64,000 nt of DNA from Sphingorhabdus sp. EL138 (lineage in GTDB: Bacteria; Pseudomonadota; Alphaproteobacteria; Sphingomonadales; Sphingomonadaceae), in contig NZ_OGVD01000004.1 in NCBI RefSeq assembly GCF_900258045.1, positions 1,426,001 to 1,490,000 on the forward strand. The letters are read 5' to 3'. The position numbers and the translations under genes were made by a program. This document shows positions 9,014 to 18,853 of this stretch, in pieces. Positions within the stretch are counted from its first letter, which is position 1. Every line of letters begins with the position of its first letter. The notes under the pieces were generated by a model. The model had not been told where the DNA came from. It saw only the letters and a program-made list of their open reading frames with translations, and ran no database searches.

Positions 9014-10378
9014 ATGAATTTTATGCGTACCCGATTTACCGGCAGACATGCAAAATTTGCGATTGCTGCTACCGCCGCTCTGTTGGCTGCGACCCCGTCA
9101 TCAAGTCAGACAGTTTCGGACAATGCTGTGCCTCAAGCAGGCCTCAACATTCCCGAACAACTCACCATTTTTGGCGAAGATAATCCTAACGTTCGGCGGG
9201 CAACGGCGATTGTTAACGGAGATATCATAACCGGCACCGACGTCAGCCAGCGCCTTGCGCTGATCGTGACAGCAAATGGCGGCACGGTTTCCAAGGAAGA
9301 AGAGGACCGTCTACGCTTGCAGGTACTCAGAAACCTGATTGACGAAACACTTCAGATCCAAGAAGCTGAAGCGAATGAAATCACGATTTCCCAGGCGGAA
9401 ATAGATCAGACATTTAATCAAGTGGTCCAGCAAAACTTTAGACGAGATTTGAATTCTATTGAACCTTATTTGCGCAGGAATGGCTCCTCAACCTACACGT
9501 TGAAACAGCAGATCAAAGGTGAACTCGCATGGAGCCGTCTGCTGCGACGCAATATTCAACCCTTTATCAATGTCGGCGATGAAGAGGTGAACGCTATTAT
9601 CGAGCGGCTCAATGCTTCCAAAGGCACGACCGAGTATCGTATTGGCGAGATTTATATGTCAGCGGCCCCCGAGGCCGCCGAACAGGTTGCTTCCAACATG
9701 CGCCAGATATTGGATCAGATCCGTCAGGGCGGCTCTTTTGTCGCCTATGCGCGTCAATTTTCCGAAGCTTCTACAGCTGTCACTGGCGGGGACCTCGGTT
9801 GGGTCCGCCCCGTACAATTGCCGCAATCGTTAGCGGATGCAGCAGCGCAGATGCAAATTGGCCAGGTTGTTGGTCCCGTTCAAGTTCCCGGCGGCTTCTC
9901 GATATTATACCTTATCGACCAACGTCAGATACTGACGGCCGACCCGCGCAATGCGGTCTTAAGCCTTAAACAGCTCGCCATCGGTTTCCCACCTGGAACG
10001 ACCGAAGCACAAGCGACCAGTCGTGCAGCAGAATTTGCTACGGCTACCCAAAACATCAAAGGCTGTGGTGCCGCCAATGAAATAGCCGCCAATATCGGAG
10101 CGTCGGTGGTTGACAATGATCAAGTGCGTCTGAAGGACTTGCCTGGTCCACTGCAGAGCACCATCGCCAACCTGCAAATTGGACAAGCCAGCCAGCCTTT
10201 TGGATCCGTAACAGATGGCGTACGTGTGTTAATCCTATGTGGCCGCGACGACCCGCAAACCGCAACAGCACCATCTTTTGACAAGATTATGTCGGATCTG
10301 GAAAATGAGCGGATCAACAAACGCGCGCAAATCTACCTGCGCGATCTGCGCCGTGACGCCATTATCGAATATAATTGA
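9014..10378 (+). CDS. surA: Periplasmic chaperone/peptidyl-prolyl isomerase SurA
   Basis: A 454-residue periplasmic protein with an N-terminal signal segment (AIAATAALLAATPSSSQ), a SurA N-domain beginning near RRATAIVNGDIITGTDVSQR, and a parvulin-type PPIase domain (about EYRIGEIYMSAAPEAA to GGFSILYLIDQR). A second, degenerate parvulin-like domain follows. SurA escorts outer-membrane proteins, including LptD, to the BAM complex. Start 9014 is chosen because the earlier in-frame ATG at 8933 would put 27 unlikely residues before the signal sequence. The gene lies 99 bases after lptD and is followed with almost no gap by pdxA. Confidence 0.93.
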   Translation: MNFMRTRFTGRHAKFAIAATAALLAATPSSSQTVSDNAVPQAGLNIPEQLTIFGEDNPNVRRATAIVNGDIITGTDVSQRLALIVTANGGTVSKEEEDRLRLQVLRNLIDETLQIQEAEANEITISQAEIDQTFNQVVQQNFRRDLNSIEPYLRRNGSSTYTLKQQIKGELAWSRLLRRNIQPFINVGDEEVNAIIERLNASKGTTEYRIGEIYMSAAPEAAEQVASNMRQILDQIRQGGSFVAYARQFSEASTAVTGGDLGWVRPVQLPQSLADAAAQMQIGQVVGPVQVPGGFSILYLIDQRQILTADPRNAVLSLKQLAIGFPPGTTEAQATSRAAEFATATQNIKGCGAANEIAANIGASVVDNDQVRLKDLPGPLQSTIANLQIGQASQPFGSVTDGVRVLILCGRDDPQTATAPSFDKIMSDLENERINKRAQIYLRDLRRDAIIEYN

Positions 10379-10389
10379 GGAATGCGAGG

Positions 10390-11400
10390 GTGACAAAACC
10401 CTTTGCCCTTTCGTGCGGTGATCCTGCAGGAATAGGGCCCGAAATCATCTGTAAGAGCTGGCTTGAACGGGAAAGCCTTGGTTTGAGCCCGTTTTTTGCG
10501 GTCGGGAATTTTGAAGATTTCAAAGGATCAGATAGTAACGGGCTTTGCGGTGCGCCCATTATCAAGATATCCGATCCTGCCGAAGCCAAAAGTAAATTTG
10601 ATGCGGCACTACCGATCTTTCATATCCACAACGGCGAACCTACGGTACCGGGGCGACCTACGCTGGACGGCGCTCAATGTGCTTTACATGCTCTGGAAAT
10701 AGCGTGTGGGCTTGCGCGATCGGGAGACGCTGGCGCAGTTATTACAGCTCCAGTTTCCAAGTCGCAATTGTACAAGGTCGGGTTCCGTTATCCGGGGCAG
10801 ACCGAATTTGTGTCAGAACGATGCGGTATCGCCCGGGAAAATGCAGTGATGATGCTGGCCGGTCCTTCGCTGCGCGTAGTTCCAATGACAACACATATAG
10901 CTTTGAAAGATGTGCCCTCACAGCTCAGCAAGTCACTAATCATCGCGCGTGCCAAGGCGGCTCATAAGGCCATGATCAGGAATTTTGGCATAGAGAATCC
11001 GCGAATCGCCATCGCTGGACTTAATCCCCATGCAGGGGAAAATGGGAATTTGGGTGACGAGGAAAAACTGGTCATGGAACCCGCGATTGAGGAGCTTGGG
11101 GCGCAAGGTTTTGATGTGTCCGGGCCCTTGCCTGCTGATACCATGTTTCATGAAGAGGCCCGGTCTCAATATGATGTAGCTCTGTGCCCCTATCATGATC
11201 AGGCTTTAATACCTCTGAAAACACTACATTTTTTCGACGGTGTGAATTTGACACTCGGCTTGCCAATCGTCCGGACCTCTCCCGATCATGGCACTGCATT
11301 CGGGATAGCAGGACAAGGAATTGCCGATCCCCGGTCGATGATTGCCGCCATCCAGATGGCCGCCACCGCCGTTTCCAATCGCGAAAAATACGACCTTTGA
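10390..11400 (+). CDS. pdxA: 4-hydroxythreonine-4-phosphate dehydrogenase
   Basis: A 336-residue enzyme of the DXP-dependent pyridoxal phosphate pathway that oxidises and decarboxylates 4-phosphohydroxy-L-threonine. It starts [18 protein letters not shown] with the family motif GDPAGIGPE, and the metal-binding histidines lie in [16 protein letters not shown] and [15 protein letters not shown] at 10390 is the favoured start because the sequence TGAGGA, which ends surA, sits nine bases upstream as the ribosome site; a TTG at 10375 is also in frame. It overlaps rsmA by four bases. Confidence 0.95.
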   Translation: MTKPFALSCGDPAGIGPEIICKSWLERESLGLSPFFAVGNFEDFKGSDSNGLCGAPIIKISDPAEAKSKFDAALPIFHIHNGEPTVPGRPTLDGAQCALHALEIACGLARSGDAGAVITAPVSKSQLYKVGFRYPGQTEFVSERCGIARENAVMMLAGPSLRVVPMTTHIALKDVPSQLSKSLIIARAKAAHKAMIRNFGIENPRIAIAGLNPHAGENGNLGDEEKLVMEPAIEELGAQGFDVSGPLPADTMFHEEARSQYDVALCPYHDQALIPLKTLHFFDGVNLTLGLPIVRTSPDHGTAFGIAGQGIADPRSMIAAIQMAATAVSNREKYDL

Positions 11401-12239
11401 GCCACTCATCGACACAGCCACCATCCCTGCCTCCCTTGAGGGAGGTGATCAAAAAACATGGCCTGACCGCCAACAAGGCACTCGGCCAGAATTTCCTGCT
11501 TGATACCCAGCTATTGTCGCGCATCGCGGCAGTTCCAGGCGATCTGGAAAACGCCCAGGTGTTTGAAGTCGGCCCCGGTCCCGGCGGACTGACACAGGCG
11601 CTGCTGCAGGCGGGCGCAAAGGTGACAGCGGTAGAGCGAGATGAACGATGTCTGCCTGCTTTGGCTGATCTTGCGGATCATTTTCCCGGGCAATTGCAGG
11701 TTATCAACGAAGATGCCTTGAAAATTGACCTGTCGCAATTGTTCGACGCACCTTTTCACATCGCATCCAACCTCCCCTATAATGTTGGTTCCGCGCTTCT
11801 AATAAAATGGCTGTCCAGTTCTGCGTGGCCGCCCGCTTGGCAATCCCTGACGCTGATGTTCCAACGGGAAGTCGCTGACCGGATTGTTGCCGATGCGGGC
11901 TCCAGTGCATATGGGCGCCTGTCCATTTTGGCGCAGTGGCGCTGCGATGCGAAACTTGCGATGTCAGTCCACCGTTCAGCCTTCACGCCGCCGCCGAAGG
12001 TGATGTCGGCTATCGTGCATCTGACACCAAAAGAACAGCCCGACGGCGTTGATCCCGAAATTCTGGCCAAACTGACTCAGACCGCTTTCAGCCAGCGCCG
12101 CAAAATGCTGCGGCAAAGCCTGAAAGGCCTGCCCGGCGGACTCGACGCCCTGAAAGACGCGGGGATTGACGGCGCTCGCCGCCCTGAAACCGTCAGCGTA
12201 GACGAATTTGTCGTGCTGGCCCGCTTTCTGTCGGCCTAG
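11397..12239 (+). CDS. rsmA: 16S rRNA (adenine(1518)-N6/adenine(1519)-N6)-dimethyltransferase
   Basis: A 280-residue SAM-dependent methyltransferase (KsgA) that dimethylates two adjacent adenines in helix 45 of 16S rRNA. Motifs: [10 protein letters not shown] at the N-terminus, the SAM loop [13 protein letters not shown], and the catalytic NLPYNVGS. The helix [10 protein letters not shown] upstream of KALGQNF is part of the alphaproteobacterial protein, so the start must lie at or before it. The TTG at 11397, overlapping the pdxA stop as TTGA, gives that. It is convergent with malate synthase, overlapping it by four bases at 12236-12239. Confidence 0.95.
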   Translation: MSHSSTQPPSLPPLREVIKKHGLTANKALGQNFLLDTQLLSRIAAVPGDLENAQVFEVGPGPGGLTQALLQAGAKVTAVERDERCLPALADLADHFPGQLQVINEDALKIDLSQLFDAPFHIASNLPYNVGSALLIKWLSSSAWPPAWQSLTLMFQREVADRIVADAGSSAYGRLSILAQWRCDAKLAMSVHRSAFTPPPKVMSAIVHLTPKEQPDGVDPEILAKLTQTAFSQRRKMLRQSLKGLPGGLDALKDAGIDGARRPETVSVDEFVVLARFLSA

Positions 12240-14350
12240 CTTGCTGCTTTCAGTTTCCGGCGATAGGCGTGCAGCAAGGGTTCTGTATAACCGCTTGGCT
12301 GCTCGACACCTTTGAACACTAGGTCCCTTGCGGCCTGAAATGCCAGACTGCCGGCCGGATCACTCGCCATCGGCTGATACAACGGATCGCCCGCATTCTG
12401 ACCATCGACCTTCGCCGCCATGCGCAGCAGCGCAGCATCAACCTGCTCTGCCGAGCAAACACCATGCAACATCCAGTTTGCCATATGCTGGGATGAAATC
12501 CTGAGGGTCGCGCGATCCTCCATCAGGCCGACATCATGAATATCCGGAACCTTAGAACAGCCAATGCCCTGGTCAACCCAGCGCACCACGTAGCCCAATA
12601 TGCCTTGCGCGTTGTTATCCAGCTCGCGTTCAATTTCTTCGGTCGACCAATTATGCCCCTCTGTCAGAGGAATAGTGAGCAGCTTGTCCAGTGATGGTAT
12701 TCCTTCACTTGCCACCTCTTTCTGACGCGCGAACACGTCCAGCCGGTGATAGTGAATGGCGTGCAAGGTCGCCGCCGTCGGGCTTGGCACCCATGCGGTA
12801 TTTGCACCGGTCATCGGATGACCAATTTTCTGCTCCATCATATCTGCCATCATGTCGGGGGCTGCCCACATGCCTTTGCCGATCTGCGCCTTGCCGGACA
12901 TGCCGCAAGCCAGACCGATAGCAACATTGCGGGCTTCATAGGATTGAATCCAGTCGCTGGATTTCATGTCTGCTTTTGCGACCATGGCGCCACCCTGCAT
13001 GCTGGTATGGATTTCATCACCGGTACGGTCCAGGAAGCCTGTGTTAATAAACACAATCCGGTCTTTCACAGCCTCAATGCAGGCCGCAAGGTTGGCAGAG
13101 GTCCTGCGTTCTTCGTCCATTACGCCCACTTTTATCGTGTTACGGGCCAGCCCCAGCAGGTCCTCCACCGCATCGAACAGATCATTGGTGAAGGCACATT
13201 CTTCCGGACCGTGCATTTTCGGTTTCACGATATAGATGGAGCCGGCTTTGCTGTTGCGCAGCTCCCCCAACCCCTGCAGGTCATGCATCGCAATCAGGCT
13301 GGTAAACACGCCGTCGAGCAGGCCCTCTGGCGCCTCGGACCCGTCGCTCAGCAATACGGCCGGATTGGTCATCAAATGTCCAACATTGCGAACAAACATC
13401 AGGCTGCGCCCAGGCAGTGTGAAAGAATTACCATCCTGATCGACATAGTCGCGATCCGGATTGGCGCGGCGCTCAGCCTCCTTGCCGCCTTTCATGAATT
13501 TGGCTGCGAGATCACCCCGCATCAGGCCAAGCCAGTTGGTATAGGCGAGAACCTTGTCTTCCGCGTCAACCGCAGCGACGGAATCTTCCATGTCGATAAT
13601 CGTCGTCAGAGCCGCTTCCAGATAGACGTCGGCAATATTGGCTGGATCATCCTTGCCGATCGGGTGATCTGCATCAAAAATCACGTCAATATGCAGGCCG
13701 TTATCTTTGAACAGGCATCCCTTGTCATTCCATCCAACGCATTGCGAAGGATCTTTCAGCGGGATGCCGTTTTCTTTGACATTGCTCAGGTCACTCCAGC
13801 TGCCGTTCGACAGCGGTAGCGTCTCGTCCAGAAACGCCTTGGCCGCCTTGATCACCGCTGCACCGCGTACAGGGTCATAACCGCCGGGTTGGGCCGGTGC
13901 CGCATCCAGTGCGTCGGTGCCGTAGAAGGCATCATAAAGGCTGCCCCAGCGCGCATTGGCGGCGTTCAGTACGAAACGATCATTCAGTGAAGGCACCACC
14001 AGTTGTGGCCCCGCCATTGTAGCAATTTCCGGATCTACATTTTCTGTTGTGATGGCAAAAGGTGCTGGCTCATCCACAAGATAACCGATCTCTTTCAGGA
14101 ACGCCTGATAGGCCGCCTGATCAATTGGTTTACCCTTGTTGGCGATATGCCAGTCATCAATCTGTGATTGCAGTTTTTCCCGTTTGGCCAGCAGTTCAGC
14201 ATTGCGCGGAGCAAAACGGGCCAAAAGATCAGCAAAACCAGACCAGAACTGATCCTGATCCACACCTGTGCCAGCCAGGGCGCGTTCATTGACAAAATCA
14301 AACAATAACGAAGAAATCTGGACACCGTTTTGACGGACATATTCGGACAT
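12236..14350 (-). CDS. glcB: Malate synthase G
   Basis: A 704-residue cytosolic TIM-barrel enzyme condensing glyoxylate with acetyl-CoA to malate, the second step of the glyoxylate shunt. It shows the long form (G) typical of alphaproteobacteria: the barrel strand [39 protein letters not shown] and [15 protein letters not shown] are all family landmarks. Start 14350 ([13 protein letters not shown]) has AGAGGAA upstream; earlier in-frame ATGs lack such a site. No isocitrate lyase is visible within this window. It is divergent from a globin-like gene with about 93 bases between the starts. Confidence 0.96.
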   Translation of the reverse strand: MSEYVRQNGVQISSLLFDFVNERALAGTGVDQDQFWSGFADLLARFAPRNAELLAKREKLQSQIDDWHIANKGKPIDQAAYQAFLKEIGYLVDEPAPFAITTENVDPEIATMAGPQLVVPSLNDRFVLNAANARWGSLYDAFYGTDALDAAPAQPGGYDPVRGAAVIKAAKAFLDETLPLSNGSWSDLSNVKENGIPLKDPSQCVGWNDKGCLFKDNGLHIDVIFDADHPIGKDDPANIADVYLEAALTTIIDMEDSVAAVDAEDKVLAYTNWLGLMRGDLAAKFMKGGKEAERRANPDRDYVDQDGNSFTLPGRSLMFVRNVGHLMTNPAVLLSDGSEAPEGLLDGVFTSLIAMHDLQGLGELRNSKAGSIYIVKPKMHGPEECAFTNDLFDAVEDLLGLARNTIKVGVMDEERRTSANLAACIEAVKDRIVFINTGFLDRTGDEIHTSMQGGAMVAKADMKSSDWIQSYEARNVAIGLACGMSGKAQIGKGMWAAPDMMADMMEQKIGHPMTGANTAWVPSPTAATLHAIHYHRLDVFARQKEVASEGIPSLDKLLTIPLTEGHNWSTEEIERELDNNAQGILGYVVRWVDQGIGCSKVPDIHDVGLMEDRATLRISSQHMANWMLHGVCSAEQVDAALLRMAAKVDGQNAGDPLYQPMASDPAGSLAFQAARDLVFKGVEQPSGYTEPLLHAYRRKLKAAS

Positions 14351-14443
14351 GAAGGGTTCCTCTTGTTCAAAAACATAGCACGCCCCCGACATCATTGCCT
14401 GAGCGCAAAAGCAGATAATCCGGGGAGGAATCGGTCGCATCCT

Positions 14444-14947
14444 ATGACGTGTGACTCGATTTTTGTAAATGCCGGAAATCAAATCCTTGCCGATGGCGTA
14501 AAGATGGTCCAGAAATTCTCACCCATGGTTCTGGATGAAAAAATAACACTGCTCGAAACAAGCCTCGAACGGGCAGCAGACAGGCTTGGTGATATTACCG
14601 AGCCGGTGATGAAACGATACTATGACATACACCCCGAAGCCCGAGATTCTTTCCGTGAGCATGGCCTCGGGAACACAGTTAAACTCGAAGCCGAAATGGT
14701 GGAAAGCGTTGTCTACTGCTTGATGAACTGGCTAGAAAGTCCGCAGGAAATCCGCATCATGTTTGGCAGTACAGTCCCGCATCATGAGGAAACACTGCAT
14801 GTGCACACTGACTGGTTTAGCGGGTTGGTCGATGCGGCGGTGCATGTCATTGCTGAAACGATCCCGGACACGAAGCAGGAGGAGCGCGATCTGTGGGAAG
14901 AAATTCATCAGGGCGTCAACGACCTGATTGCAGACGCCCGATATTAG
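14444..14947 (+). CDS. Globin-like protein, uncharacterised
   Basis: A 167-residue (147 if it starts at 14504) all-helical protein. The order [34 protein letters not shown] resembles the A-to-C helices of bacterial globins (aromatic residue, then HPE...F), and a later helix holds candidate haem-ligand histidines ([26 protein letters not shown]). If this is a globin it would bind haem and sense or handle a gas. The strong GGAGGAA lies 13 bases before 14444, which favours that start; 14504 gives a more usual globin length. Neighbours are malate synthase (divergent) and the AST cluster downstream. The fold call is by pattern only. Confidence 0.55.
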   Translation: MTCDSIFVNAGNQILADGVKMVQKFSPMVLDEKITLLETSLERAADRLGDITEPVMKRYYDIHPEARDSFREHGLGNTVKLEAEMVESVVYCLMNWLESPQEIRIMFGSTVPHHEETLHVHTDWFSGLVDAAVHVIAETIPDTKQEERDLWEEIHQGVNDLIADARY

Positions 14948-15007
14948 GCCTGCAATTGTCGCTGGAAAAAGGTGACAGCGATTGATTACAAATGCTATCA
15001 GTTTCAA

Positions 15008-16216
15008 ATGAAAGCAAATCCTCTTCCCGAAAGCGCTATTCTGGAAACTGCCAAAGGCCTGCCGCTTCTGCAACGCACGGAAACCTGGTCCAGAGTCAAT
15101 AGCGGTACCACCAATCTGGATGGCCTGAAAACCGTTGCTGGCCAGTTGGCAGATACTTTTTCTGCCTTGCCTGGAGATATAAAACTGGTTGATCCAGATC
15201 CGGTCGAAGCAGTACGCTCCGACGGTTCCGTTGATCAGGTCCAGCGAGGTCAACACCTCCATGGCTCTATCCGTCCTCACGCGCCTGTGCGGATATTGCT
15301 TACCGGCCACATGGATACTGTTTTCCCTGTCGATCACCATTTCCAGAATCTCGAATGGATCGAAGATGGCGTGCTCAATGGCCCCGGGGTCGCGGATATG
15401 AAGGGCGGTCTTTCGGTCATGCTAGGCGCGCTGCAATTGCTGGAGCAATGCGAACAGGCCAACCATATCGGCTATGACATCATGATTAACAGCGATGAAG
15501 AAGTGGGCTCTGCTTCCTCCTCTGCGCTGATTGAACGCTGCGCCAAGGGCAAGGTCGCCGCCCTTACCTACGAACCTGCCCTGCCCGATGGCACTCTGGC
15601 TGGCGAACGCGGCGGTAGCGGTAATTTCTCGATCATTTTTACAGGCAAAAGCGCCCATGCCGGCCGGAACCCTGATGAAGGTCGCAATGCGCTGGTCGCT
15701 GCCGCCGATATGGCTCTGCAACTGAAGGCGCTGCACCGAGAAGGATTGAGTGTTAACCCGGCTAAAATTGAAGGCGGCGGTCCTAATAACGCCGTTCCCG
15801 ATCATGCCATTTTACGGGTGAATTTTCGACCCAAGACGTTGGCAGACCAGCAAGAGGCCCAAAGCACGCTTGATAATCTGGTCGGCATTATTGCCCGGGG
15901 TCATGATCTTGATGTGCATTGTCATGGCGGCTTTGGTCGTCCGCCCAAGCCGATTGACCCGCAGGCTCAAAAGCTGTTTCATCTGGTCAAAAGCTGCGGC
16001 GCGGATCTGGGGCTGGACATTAACTGGCGGGGGACCGGCGGTGTTTGTGACGGGAACAATATTGCAGCTTGCGGAGTGCCGGTTGTTGACACAATGGGGG
16101 TACGCGGCGGCGCTATTCACAGCGCAGACGAGTTTCTGATCACGGACAGTCTTGTCGAACGCACACAGTTATCGGCGCTTACAATCATGCGTATTGCCGC
16201 CAAAGGGGGATTATGA
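15008..16216 (+). CDS. M20-family metallohydrolase in the arginine succinyltransferase cluster
   Basis: A 402-residue dizinc amidohydrolase of the ArgE/DapE/CPG2 type. Zinc ligands and catalytic acids are visible: GHMDTVFP, GPGVADMKGG, INSDEEVGS (catalytic Glu-Glu), then the dimerisation domain starting GSGNFSIIFTGKSAHAGRNPDEGRNA, and a C-terminal His (GGAIHSADEF). It overlaps astA by four bases and so is co-translated with arginine succinyltransferase. A role as an N-acyl amino acid hydrolase in that pathway, for example replacing the desuccinylase AstE, is my inference. Start is uncertain: 15008 gives the better N-terminus, while GTG at 14972 is also in frame. Confidence 0.8.
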   Translation: MKANPLPESAILETAKGLPLLQRTETWSRVNSGTTNLDGLKTVAGQLADTFSALPGDIKLVDPDPVEAVRSDGSVDQVQRGQHLHGSIRPHAPVRILLTGHMDTVFPVDHHFQNLEWIEDGVLNGPGVADMKGGLSVMLGALQLLEQCEQANHIGYDIMINSDEEVGSASSSALIERCAKGKVAALTYEPALPDGTLAGERGGSGNFSIIFTGKSAHAGRNPDEGRNALVAAADMALQLKALHREGLSVNPAKIEGGGPNNAVPDHAILRVNFRPKTLADQQEAQSTLDNLVGIIARGHDLDVHCHGGFGRPPKPIDPQAQKLFHLVKSCGADLGLDINWRGTGGVCDGNNIAACGVPVVDTMGVRGGAIHSADEFLITDSLVERTQLSALTIMRIAAKGGL

Positions 16217-17232
16217 CGAATTTCAAGATAAGAGCGGCACGGATCGATGATCTGCAGCATCTTTACGAGATGGCAAAGCTGACCGGCGGCGGGTTCACAA
16301 ACCTGCCTGCTGACAAGGATAGCCTGACAGCGAAGCTGGGTCGTTCCACGCGTGCTTTCGATCGGACGTCGGATGAACACGGCAATGACCTGTTTGTGAT
16401 GGTGCTCGAAAATGTCGAAACCGGCGCGGTGCGCGGGACATCGCAGCTATTCACCATGGTCGGGCAAAGCTGGCCATTTTATTCCTATCGCCTCAGCACC
16501 TTGTCACAGACCAGCAAGGAACTGGACCGGACGTTTCGCGCGGAGATGCTGACTTTGGTCACCGATTTGGAAGGCGCCAGCGAAGTTGGAGGCCTGTTCC
16601 TCCACCCCGGCGAGCGCGCGGGTGGACTGGGCATGCTCCTGGCACGCAGCCGTTATCTGTTCATCAAGGAGCACCGGTCCCGCTTTGGTGATCGCCTTTT
16701 TGCAGAATTACGCGGCGTGATTGACGAAGCAGGCGGTTCGCCGTTCTGGGATGGGCTCGCTGGCCGCTTTTTCGGCATGGGATTTCAGGAGGCGGATTAT
16801 TTCAACGCTATCCACGGCAATCAGTTTATTGCCGACCTGATGCCCAAACATCCGATCTATACGGCAATGCTTAGCGAAACCGCACGCGCCGCTATCGGTA
16901 TCCCCCATCCCAATGGCCGTGCTGCGATGCGGATGCTGGAGAACGAGAATTTCTCTTATGACGGCTATGTCGATATTTTTGACGGCGGCCCGACTATGAT
17001 CGCCAAGACGGATGATGTGACCAGCGTAAAAAATGCCAAATCGGATGAGATCGTGGCCATCACCGCTTCGGGATCGGGCCTCAAGTCTATTATCTCTTGC
17101 GGTAGGCTTCACGATTTTCAGGCCACTTACGCCTTTGTCGGTGAAGCGGAAGGCGGTGTGACGATTGATGAGGATGCTGCCGCCAGTCTGGGCCTGTCCG
17201 TCGGCGATACGATCGGACATATTCCAAGGTAA
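16213..17232 (+). CDS. astA: Arginine N-succinyltransferase
   Basis: A 339-residue GNAT-fold enzyme that transfers succinyl from succinyl-CoA to arginine, the first step of the AST catabolic route. It opens with IRAARIDDLQHLYEMAKLTGGGFTNLPADKDSL, and later has EVGGLFLHPGERAGGLGMLLARSRYLFI and EADYFNAIHGNQFIADLMPKHPIY, all characteristic of AstA. Length matches the single-subunit form. It is translationally coupled to the M20 hydrolase by an ATGA overlap and followed five bases later by astB. Confidence 0.95.
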   Translation: MTNFKIRAARIDDLQHLYEMAKLTGGGFTNLPADKDSLTAKLGRSTRAFDRTSDEHGNDLFVMVLENVETGAVRGTSQLFTMVGQSWPFYSYRLSTLSQTSKELDRTFRAEMLTLVTDLEGASEVGGLFLHPGERAGGLGMLLARSRYLFIKEHRSRFGDRLFAELRGVIDEAGGSPFWDGLAGRFFGMGFQEADYFNAIHGNQFIADLMPKHPIYTAMLSETARAAIGIPHPNGRAAMRMLENENFSYDGYVDIFDGGPTMIAKTDDVTSVKNAKSDEIVAITASGSGLKSIISCGRLHDFQATYAFVGEAEGGVTIDEDAAASLGLSVGDTIGHIPR

Positions 17233-17237
17233 TCAGA

Positions 17238-18500
17238 ATGACAAAAGTTCAGGAAATAAATTTCGACGGGCTCATTGGTCCCAGCCATAACTATGCCGGG
17301 CTCAGCCTTGGCAACATTGCCTCTTCAACCAATGCTGGCGAGGCATCTTATCCGCGCGAAGCCGCCTTGCAGGGCATCGCCAAGATGCGGCATAATATTG
17401 ATCTCGGGCTGGCACAGGGCTTTTTCATGCCGCTGGATCGGCCCAATATAGCCTGGCTGGACCAACTGGGCACAACGATAGAAAGTTCAGAACCGCATGT
17501 TCGGGCCGCCGCCTATTCCGCGTCATCCATGTGGGCAGCCAATGCAGCAACCGTCTCGCCCGCGCAGGATAGCGAAGACGGCAGGTGCCATTTGACGGTC
17601 GCGAACCTGCAAACCATGCCGCATCGCAGCCATGAATGGCCGGGCACTCTCGCGCAGCTGCGGCTCGTCTTTGCCAATCCGGATCATTTTTCTGTTCATG
17701 GACCGATTCCTTCTCCCTTTGGGGACGAAGGAGCAGCCAACCATATGCGATTATGCCCCTCTCATGGAGAAGCGGGGATCGAGATATTCATCTACGGCAA
17801 AAGTGGCGGCCCCTTCCCCGCTCGCCAGCATGTAGAAGCCAGCAAGGCGGTGGCGCGGAAGCATGGCCTGCAAGATGATCACGTCATTTTCGCGCAGCAA
17901 TCAGACAAGGCCATCGCCGCTGGAGCTTTTCACAATGATGTCGTTGCTGTTGCCAATGAGCAAGTGCTGTTCGCTCATGAAGATGCGTTTGAGCACCGCG
18001 ATGATTTTTATGCAGAAGTGCAGCGCAAATTCCCCCAAGCAGAAATTATCACCGTACCGGCCGACAAAGTAAGTCTGGCCGACGCGATCACATCCTATTT
18101 GTTCAACGCACAGCTAGTTACCCTGCCCGACGACGGCGGCATGGCTCTGATCCTGCCGACTGAAGCGAAAGACAATGAAGCGGTTTGGACCTATCTACAG
18201 GAATTGGTGTCCGGCAACGGCCCGATCCGCAAACTCTGTCCCGTCGATGTCCGGCAATCCATGGCCAATGGCGGCGGCCCAGCCTGCTTGCGTCTGCGCG
18301 TTGTTGCCGATCCAGATGCTGTCGATCAGCGCTTCATCGCGACACCGGAGAAGCTGGACGCCATAGCCGGGGTGGTGGAACAATATTGGCCGGAAACCAT
18401 CATGCCGGAACAACTGACCGATGCCGATCTGCTGACGAGCATCAAAAATGCACGAAAAGCGCTTTTGGAGACATGTGCCCTTACCGACCTTGCGACCTGA
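17238..18500 (+). CDS. astB: N-succinylarginine dihydrolase
   Basis: A 420-residue amidinotransferase-fold enzyme that hydrolyses N2-succinylarginine to succinylornithine, CO2 and ammonia, the second AST step. The signature INFDGLIGPSHNYAGLS opens the protein, LTVANLQTMPHRSHEWPGTLAQLRLVF follows, and the catalytic His and Cys regions are GAFHNDVVAVANEQVLF and MANGGGPACLRLRV. Length is normal for the family. AstC, AstD and AstE genes are not found next to it, so the remaining steps must be encoded elsewhere or done by broad enzymes. Confidence 0.95.
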   Translation: MTKVQEINFDGLIGPSHNYAGLSLGNIASSTNAGEASYPREAALQGIAKMRHNIDLGLAQGFFMPLDRPNIAWLDQLGTTIESSEPHVRAAAYSASSMWAANAATVSPAQDSEDGRCHLTVANLQTMPHRSHEWPGTLAQLRLVFANPDHFSVHGPIPSPFGDEGAANHMRLCPSHGEAGIEIFIYGKSGGPFPARQHVEASKAVARKHGLQDDHVIFAQQSDKAIAAGAFHNDVVAVANEQVLFAHEDAFEHRDDFYAEVQRKFPQAEIITVPADKVSLADAITSYLFNAQLVTLPDDGGMALILPTEAKDNEAVWTYLQELVSGNGPIRKLCPVDVRQSMANGGGPACLRLRVVADPDAVDQRFIATPEKLDAIAGVVEQYWPETIMPEQLTDADLLTSIKNARKALLETCALTDLAT

Positions 18501-18602
18501 ATTTCATGCCTCAACTGTCGAGTTAACTTACAGTTAACTATATTGGCAATTGCGAGACTCCCACTTTTCTGGGCTTGGCACGGTGCTTGCTGCGTCTTTG
18601 AC

Positions 18603-18833
18603 ATGTGGAAAAAATTCAAGCGTCTGTTCATCATCAAAACCAAGTTTGAAGCGTTCTTGATCATCTACGCACTGGCGACTGGCGCTGTCGCGAGAGGTCA
18701 GGACTATCTGATGCAATATCCCGGCTTTGGTGGAAAGCTGCTGTTTCTGGCCTGTACCGGTGCGGTTTTCATGGCCGGGGCCAAAATGCTGGATGCGATC
18801 GACTATCGCCGAGCCTATGGGCCAGATTATTAA
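18603..18833 (+). CDS. Small membrane protein, unknown
   Basis: A 76-residue protein starting MWKKFKRLFIIKTKFEAFLIIYALATGAVARG, with two hydrophobic segments (about residues 14-30 and 43-60) and a charged C-terminus (DAIDYRRAYGPDY). It is likely an inner-membrane protein with two helices. The ATG at 18603 is chosen over an upstream in-frame one at 18543 because the N-terminus then looks natural (basic, then hydrophobic). I do not recognise a function; the short C-terminal YRRAYGP tail is of a kind I recall from small sphingomonad proteins, which is only a weak lead. Its stop lies within the hairpin that ends the facing tmRNA gene. Confidence 0.65.
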   Translation: MWKKFKRLFIIKTKFEAFLIIYALATGAVARGQDYLMQYPGFGGKLLFLACTGAVFMAGAKMLDAIDYRRAYGPDY

Positions 18834-18853
18834 GAAAGTCGGTGTTCCCCGAC
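18832..18853 (-). terminator. Putative terminator of the tmRNA transcript
   Basis: On the minus strand a GTCGG / CCGAC stem with a six-base loop (18838-18853) is followed by TTTCTT. It closes the tmRNA region and overlaps the stop of the small membrane gene coming from the other side, so it could serve both. Confidence 0.5.

Noticed and set aside
12746-13819. A 357-codon plus-strand reading frame opposite malate synthase
   Set aside because: It is antisense to an unambiguous conserved enzyme, has no ribosome site and an implausible His/Gly-rich composition.
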